Positions 61,401 through 64,000 of a stretch of DNA of 64,000 bases are shown one piece after another. Position 1 is the first letter of the stretch. Each line of letters starts with the position of its first letter. Both the position numbers and the translations under genes were made by a program. Location of the stretch: the NCBI GenBank assembly GCA_018697195.1, contig CM031878.1:9569351-9633350 (forward strand), read 5' to 3'. Below the pieces are notes generated by a model. The model worked only from the letters and a program-made list of their open reading frames with translations. It made no database searches and was not told the DNA's origin. Origin of the DNA: Certhia americana (taxonomy: Eukaryota; Chordata; Aves; Passeriformes; Certhiidae).

Positions 61401-63619
61401 GTAGAGGACATCTGTTGGTTGTCCCTTGCTGACTGTTGCTGTCACTACATCAAGGAAAGCCACCAGATCTAGGCCACAGCAACACTCTGGTACTTGGCTC
61501 TCAAGCCATTTAACCTATATTCACCTGCTAGTCTGTCATGACACCTGCTAGTCATCACACATTGTCATATATATTGTTGAAGCTTCCTCCCTGATTCTCG
61601 CTCAGAACGCATGGGGAGGTCGGCTTCCACAGGAAATTCAGCTGACATCTTTTAATCACTCTGTTTGCTCAGAAACAGAACTTTTAATAAGGTAAAAATA
61701 ACACACAGGATGCCGTTCACAGTACATGGAGCAATCAGGAGAAAAGTATGGACTCTGAGTCTCGCAAGGTCTTTTATACATTTTGGGCAACCGGGGGAAC
61801 CAGGGCAGGGACCAAAGGAAGCACCCAATGCGAAAAGAGTAATTAGGAATATTACAATTTCTGCAAGAAGAATTAACCAATTGTAACAGATAAATCTTTA
61901 ATAACAATCCAAAACTAAAATGGTGGGAAACTAGGAGTAGTTCTTTGTTCTCCACAGGGCTCAGAACCGAGACCCCTCTTCTCCTTCACCAAACTGACCC
62001 CAACATATTGTCACTTGCTCCAGTTGTTCCCATCACAAACACCAGGTGCCTATCAGCCCTTGTCCAGCTCTAGCTGCTGGTATACAGGGCTCTATGCATG
62101 CACACAGAGTAGAGTCCCTTCACCCTAGGAAAGGGTTAGAATGAAATTTACTGGTAAACCAGGACAGACTGCAAAGACGAAAGACAGTACACAGCAGAGA
62201 AGCTCACAGATCAGTCTTTTCTTTCATATGCAATCAGTCCCCTTTTTTTCCTTTATCCCTTTATTTTCTCAAGTTTGTTCTTCCCAAAGCCACCTTGAAA
62301 CCCCCCCCCTTACCTTTTAAATGGCACTCCTGTAAATACATGCTAAGTTTTTAAATTAAGTATTTAAGTTTGCATCCAGAGAGCCCTTTGATTGACTCTT
62401 CTTGCTGTTGATTCATCTTCAGCCTCATCCGGCTGATGGCCCTGGTGGAACAGGCCTGGAAGGAGTCAAAGCAGGGGCTCCCTTTCTCTGAATACGCTGT
62501 TTGTGTTGCCCTGCCTGTCATTGTTGCCCTCTGCTCCTTTATGTGTCTGAAGTTGGGTTTTGTTCCACATGGAATAAAAACTGCAAAAGAGAAGGATATT
62601 TACTACTAAGCACCTAAGAGGCAATTATTTTCAGTGCTCTGCTCTTGTATTTTAATTCTGAAGCAAAAGCTCCTACTATTCTAACTCCTGCCCTATTTTG
62701 CTTTAGCTCAAGGGATACAGTGGAATTACTCATTATCTTTTGCTTGTCATCAAAGGACAGTGATCTTCATAATGTGTCTCAAGTTGTTCTATCTGTCCTT
62801 TTCCTTTCAGATCTAGGGTTTTCTAATTTAATTGCAAAATAAAAGATTTCCTCCCACATATGAGGTATGAGCAAAGAGACACTGAATTTTGTTACAACCA
62901 AGAGTTCTCTCTATAATCATTTTACAAAGAGGGACTGGCTGCACTAGGAGCACAGCTGTTTTTCCAGGTGCATGGACATTAAACATCCTCTTTTTTTTTC
63001 TGCAGCAGAAATGAATGACAATGCTGTCATTGATGATGTCCTTTCCTTAGTTGAGGGGGGGAAGATTGACTTTTCAGTTAAAATCAAAGAAATGTTACTA
63101 CAAGGATCCGAAGCGGTTGATGTAGAGGATTACATACAGTGGGCTAAATCTTTGGTTGACGCTCCAGTAGTGATACAGCAACGGGTAAGTACATCTCCTT
63201 CTAAGCATGGCTTTTTACAGTTCGAAAACTTTTGGTCTAAGATGGACATGAGATTCCAAGTTTATTATGAACTTTCACGCCTCATCTATATCTTAAGTGT
63301 TTCTTTAGATTTTTATTCTAGTGGTGGTTATATCAAAAAGATTCAGAACTTTGGAAAAGTGTGTAATGCATGGGCTTTTTTCTTCTACAGCCATCTCCAA
63401 TACATACACTTGTTCCAGTTAAGATGAGAGATGCGTATTCAAAGAAACAAAATTTGGAAAGAGCAATTGAAGACTATGTTACTGAATACAGTGTGTGCAA
63501 ATGTGAACCCTGTAAAAATGGAGGCACCCTTGTGCTGGTAGATGGAGTCTGTACATGTCTGTGCTCAAGCTATTTTAAGGGAATTGCTTGTCAAATTCCC
63601 AAATCTACATTAGTGACAG
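43391..63619 (+). CDS. C9: C9, complement component 9 (ten exons, 3' end outside window)
   Basis: C9 is the secreted plasma protein that polymerises on C5b-8 to form the membrane attack complex pore. Coding exons: 43391–43461, 48916–49033, 49741–49888, 51099–51246, 52860–52998, 54481–54696, 57748–57988, 59303–59431, 63006–63184, 63391–63619; all GT–AG, all phases consistent, and the same exon pattern as human C9. Order of parts: signal peptide (1–20), thrombospondin type 1 (about 44–97), LDL-receptor class A (104–137), MACPF (about 146–490, with YGTHY at 332–336), EGF-like (about 499–530). That is 539 residues so far against 559 in the whole human protein, so only a few C-terminal residues are missing. 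Probable N-glycosylation sites include NYT and NQT. C6, C7 and C8 are excluded by the single N-terminal TSP1, the length and the DAB2 neighbour. Confidence 0.94.
44025..44447 (+). mobile_element. CR1 LINE fragment, + strand
   Basis: It matches the avian CR1 3' region: GGGGCTGTTCAGTCTGGAGA near 44,092, TTAGATATTAGGAAGGAGTT near 44,256, and a tail reading GATGATCTTGAAGGTCCC near 44,427. It is 5'-truncated and lacks an intact terminal 8-bp repeat. Confidence 0.85.
44448..45550 (-). mobile_element. CR1 LINE fragment, - strand (about 1.1 kb)
   Basis: On the + strand it reads as the reverse complement of CR1: CACTAGACTGGGTGGCTC, GGGGCATCCACTACTTCA, AACTTCCTCCTTATATCT, then the GC-rich middle part (GCCCACGGGGCTCTGGATGC). 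No open reverse transcriptase remains. It abuts the preceding + strand CR1 tail to tail. Confidence 0.85.
46610..46690 (-). mobile_element. CR1 3'-end fragment
   Basis: TGATAGAATCACTTAGGCTG and GGAAAGATCTTTAATTACCT follow the reverse complement of the CR1 3' end (GATAGAATCAC… then TTGGAAAGGACCTTTAAGAT-like). It is short and diverged. Confidence 0.65.
47405..47620 (-). mobile_element. Diverged CR1 3'-end fragment
   Basis: Successive blocks (AGCTTCTGGAGATCTTCTGT, ACAGGACTTTAGATTAGGTT, GGGTAACCTATTTC) follow the order of reverse-complement CR1 with many substitutions, so it is an old copy. Confidence 0.6.
48916..49033 (+). CDS. C9: C9 exon 2: N-terminus and TSP1 start
   Basis: It has 118 bases, entering in phase 2 and leaving in phase 0. 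After a variable linker it encodes [17 protein letters not shown], the WxxW and Cys pattern of a thrombospondin type 1 repeat, the site for C-mannosylation in human C9. The donor is AGG|GTAAGC. Confidence 0.93.
49034..49740 (+). other. C9: C9 intron 2
   Basis: A 707-base AT-rich intron. A strong-looking TTTTGTTTCAG at 49,698–49,708 lies 32 bases before the true acceptor. Confidence 0.85.
49741..49888 (+). CDS. C9: C9 exon 3: TSP1 end and LDLRA start
   Basis: It has 148 bases. It encodes [17 protein letters not shown], which completes TSP1 as in human, and [11 protein letters not shown], the first half of the LDL-receptor class A module. The acceptor TTTCAAG is chosen for phase and ungapped homology. 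Confidence 0.93.
49889..51098 (+). other. C9: C9 intron 3
   Basis: A 1.21-kb intron; no repeat or gene recognised. Confidence 0.8.
51099..51246 (+). CDS. C9: C9 exon 4: LDLRA calcium-binding half
   Basis: It has 148 bases. It encodes [20 protein letters not shown] then EDDCES, the calcium-binding acidic cluster of an LDLRA module, and the linker ending RTAGHG that leads into MACPF. Confidence 0.95.
51247..52859 (+). other. C9: C9 intron 4
   Basis: A 1.6-kb intron with a compound AT/AC microsatellite (52,429–52,473). Sequences near 52,500–52,570 are weakly duplicated (CTTTCTCA…GTCAAG twice). No gene is seen. Confidence 0.8.
52429..52473. repeat. Compound A(n)-(AT)n-(AC)n-(AT)n microsatellite
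   Basis: An A run is followed by ATATATATATATAT, then ACACACACACAC and ATATAT. Confidence 0.95.
52860..52998 (+). CDS. C9: C9 exon 5: start of MACPF
   Basis: It has 139 bases, leaving in phase 0. It encodes [20 protein letters not shown] then [19 protein letters not shown], highly similar to the human MACPF start. Confidence 0.95.
52999..54480 (+). other. C9: C9 intron 5
   Basis: A 1.48-kb intron with one - strand CR1 3' fragment at 53,871–54,205. The open frame of exon 5 continues past the donor by chance only. Confidence 0.85.
53871..54205 (-). mobile_element. CR1 LINE 3' fragment, antisense in C9 intron 5
   Basis: It begins with TCATAGAGTCATAGAATC, the reverse complement of the CR1 terminal 8-bp repeats, then GAGCTGGAAGGGACCC and further typical blocks (AGAAGAGATCAGTTTCTTCC) to about 54,205. 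It is 5'-truncated. Confidence 0.9.
54481..54696 (+). CDS. C9: C9 exon 6: MACPF, first membrane-hairpin region
   Basis: It has 216 bases, 72 codons, phase 0. It encodes [40 protein letters not shown]. The loop after TPT is about a dozen residues shorter than in human and lacks the vicinal Cys pair found there. Confidence 0.93.
54697..57747 (+). other. C9: C9 intron 6
   Basis: A 3.05-kb intron that contains a solo LTR at about 55,465–56,063. No gene is seen in the rest. Confidence 0.8.
55465..56063 (-). mobile_element. Solo LTR of an avian endogenous retrovirus (ERVL-like), antisense in C9 intron 6
   Basis: The block has TG…CA ends (TGTTGTGTTTGAACCCC at 55,465 and …AATTAGCAGAACA at 56,063) and a reverse-strand TATA box (CTTTATATA at 55,775–55,783). 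Its blocks (TCAGGCATCTCCAGAAAAGC, CATATGGTATGGAAAATCC, ACCCTGTGTTCAGCACAAG) are ones I recognise from a repeat that recurs in bird genomes. No internal gag/pol region is seen. I could not find a convincing target duplication, so the ends are approximate. Confidence 0.65.
57748..57988 (+). CDS. C9: C9 exon 7: MACPF core with YGTHY
   Basis: It has 241 bases. It encodes [16 protein letters not shown], then [20 protein letters not shown] and [14 protein letters not shown], the MACPF signature and central sheet. It leaves in phase 1. Confidence 0.95.
57989..59302 (+). other. C9: C9 intron 7
   Basis: A 1.31-kb intron; no repeat or gene recognised. Confidence 0.8.
59303..59431 (+). CDS. C9: C9 exon 8: MACPF
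   Basis: It has 129 bases. It encodes [20 protein letters not shown] and a segment to [11 protein letters not shown]; the Cys in KKCLGYHL and that in GKCEN match the human C359–C384 pair by position. The last codon is split T|. Confidence 0.95.
59630..59682. repeat. (CATA)n tetranucleotide microsatellite
   Basis: About a dozen CATA units with one CATG interruption. Confidence 0.95.
59808..59890 (-). mobile_element. Short CR1 3'-end fragment
   Basis: ATCACAGAATCACAGGATGG followed by TTGAGGGTTGGGAGGG and CTGGAGGCCACCTGGTCC is the reverse complement of a CR1 3' end. Confidence 0.8.
60287..61560 (-). mobile_element. CR1 LINE, 1.27 kb, antisense in C9 intron 8
   Basis: It begins AAAATCATAGAGTGGTTTGG and GTTGGAAGGGACCTTAGAGA, the CR1 3' end in reverse, and continues through ACCCCCTTCAAGTACTGG, GCCCACGGGGCTCTGGATGC and GGCCAGGTAGAGGACATC to about 61,560. 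It is a 5'-truncated, non-coding copy. The middle part is nearly the same as 44,870–45,040. Confidence 0.9.
61575..62005 (-). mobile_element. Solo LTR of an endogenous retrovirus, antisense in C9 intron 8
   Basis: 431 bases with TGTTGAAG…CCCCAACA ends. Read on the - strand it begins TGTTGGGGTC, has a TATA box (TATAAAAG; + strand 61,771–61,778), an ATTAAA poly(A) signal about 90 bases on (61,683–61,688) and ends in CTTCAACA, the normal U3-R-U5 order. ATATT flanks it on both sides (61,571–61,575 and 62,005–62,009), overlapping each terminus by one base, which fits a 4–5-bp target duplication. No internal viral genes are present. Confidence 0.8.
63006..63184 (+). CDS. C9: C9 exon 9: MACPF end
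   Basis: It has 179 bases, leaving in phase 0. It encodes [40 protein letters not shown], matching the human segment. The acceptor is the first of a CAGCAG pair; the second would join T to AA and make a stop. Confidence 0.95.
63391..63619 (+). CDS. C9: C9 exon 10: C-terminal helix and EGF-like module
   Basis: It has 229 bases, leaving in phase 1 with a GTTAGT donor. It encodes [18 protein letters not shown], identical in most positions to human, and an EGF-like module of seven Cys (human six). The remaining codons must be in a further exon. Confidence 0.95.
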
Positions 63620-64000
63620 GTTAGTAAATACTCCAAATAAACTAAAATAAGCATATCTATTGTAACAGTATGCTGACAAAATCAGCCTTCATAAGAAAGA
63701 AGCATTTTATAGCATCTCATTGTACTTACTGCTGTCAAATCTCAAGGGCAAGATGTGGAAGGTAAGGTAAGTTACTGGGTGCATTCCTTAAAGAGGGTAC
63801 TCTAATTTGGAGTTCATTTTCCAAGATTCATTACTGTGTCTTGGAATGACACAAAGGTCGATTAAGTACACAGGAATATTATTGAAGCCTGGTGCAGTAC
63901 TGGAAAACTGATTTCAGGCAAAAGCAACGTCACCATGTCTTGAACTGTCTTGTTTTCAGTTTTCTGCAAAAGCTCGGTGTCTGCTAGCACATGATCATGT
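63620..64000 (+). other. C9: C9 last intron, start; window end
   Basis: Sequence after the GTTAGT donor. A possible acceptor TTGTTTTCAG at 63,950–63,959 would give a 12-codon ending closed by TGA at 63,992, but it does not resemble the human C-terminus, so the true last exon is more likely beyond the window. Confidence 0.6.

Larger units (their letters stand above)
59432..63005 (+). other. C9: C9 intron 8
   Basis: A 3.57-kb repeat-rich intron: tetranucleotide repeat (59,630), CR1 fragments (59,808 and 60,287–61,560), a solo LTR (61,575–62,005) and a C9 run near 62,300. No gene is seen. Confidence 0.85.

Noticed and set aside
60547..61432. Open frames of 141 and 209 codons in C9 intron 8
   Set aside because: Inside a CR1 fragment; the + strand frame is antisense to the element and has no homology.
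63950..63994. Candidate last C9 exon (acceptor at 63,959, 12 codons to TGA)
   Set aside because: Acceptor and phase are acceptable, but the peptide bears no likeness to the known C9 C-terminus and lies at the window edge; kept only as a possibility.
1..64000. Search for CRISPR arrays, bacterial operons, tRNA or rRNA genes
   Set aside because: None seen; the window is vertebrate nuclear DNA with split genes and LINEs.

Overview
This is a vertebrate nuclear window, almost certainly from a bird. It is AT-rich, the genes are split by GT–AG introns, and the interspersed repeats are CR1 LINEs plus two solo retroviral LTRs of avian type. Two protein-coding genes are present, both on the + strand. 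DAB2 (Disabled-2, endocytic adaptor) is followed about 2 kb after its likely poly(A) site by C9 (complement component 9, the pore-forming subunit of the membrane attack complex). The same neighbours in the same relative orientation are known from human chromosome 5 (reverse strand there), so this is a conserved vertebrate block. The choice of a passerine or other neoavian bird is a guess from repeat style.

Layout. Bases 1 to about 15,200 look intergenic: no exon-like coding block, one 100-N assembly gap inside a poly-A tract (6392–6491), and one TATA/ETS-like site near 15,210–15,245. Bases 15,550–16,010 are A/C-rich low-complexity sequence, followed by a CpG island (about 16,170–17,100) with a TATA-like box, a candidate non-coding DAB2 exon 1 with a GTAAGG donor, and a (GT)n array interrupted by a 15-bp GC-rich unit. 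A long first intron follows to about 28,672. DAB2 coding exons run from the ATG at 28,699 to the TAA at 39,211–39,213 (13 coding exons; the last intron is in the 3'UTR). Bases 41,400–43,390 are intergenic. C9 starts at 43,391; ten coding exons, whose phases all agree, reach 63,619, and the short final exon is probably beyond the window. C9 introns carry most of the CR1 copies and both LTRs, all antisense to C9 except one CR1 fragment.

Most interesting observation. In DAB2 exon 12 the tail that corresponds to human residues about 675–713, the mapped myosin VI-binding segment, can be aligned codon for codon without gaps. It is strongly diverged and carries an in-frame TAG at the tyrosine of the Ser-Tyr-Phe motif. 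The 40 residues just before it, and the exons after it, are well conserved and in phase. Either this bird makes a DAB2 that stops there, or splicing now uses one of two phase-compatible upstream donors and skips the segment. In both cases the myosin VI link of DAB2 appears lost or strongly altered. Comparisons with human proteins were made by hand from memory and need database confirmation.
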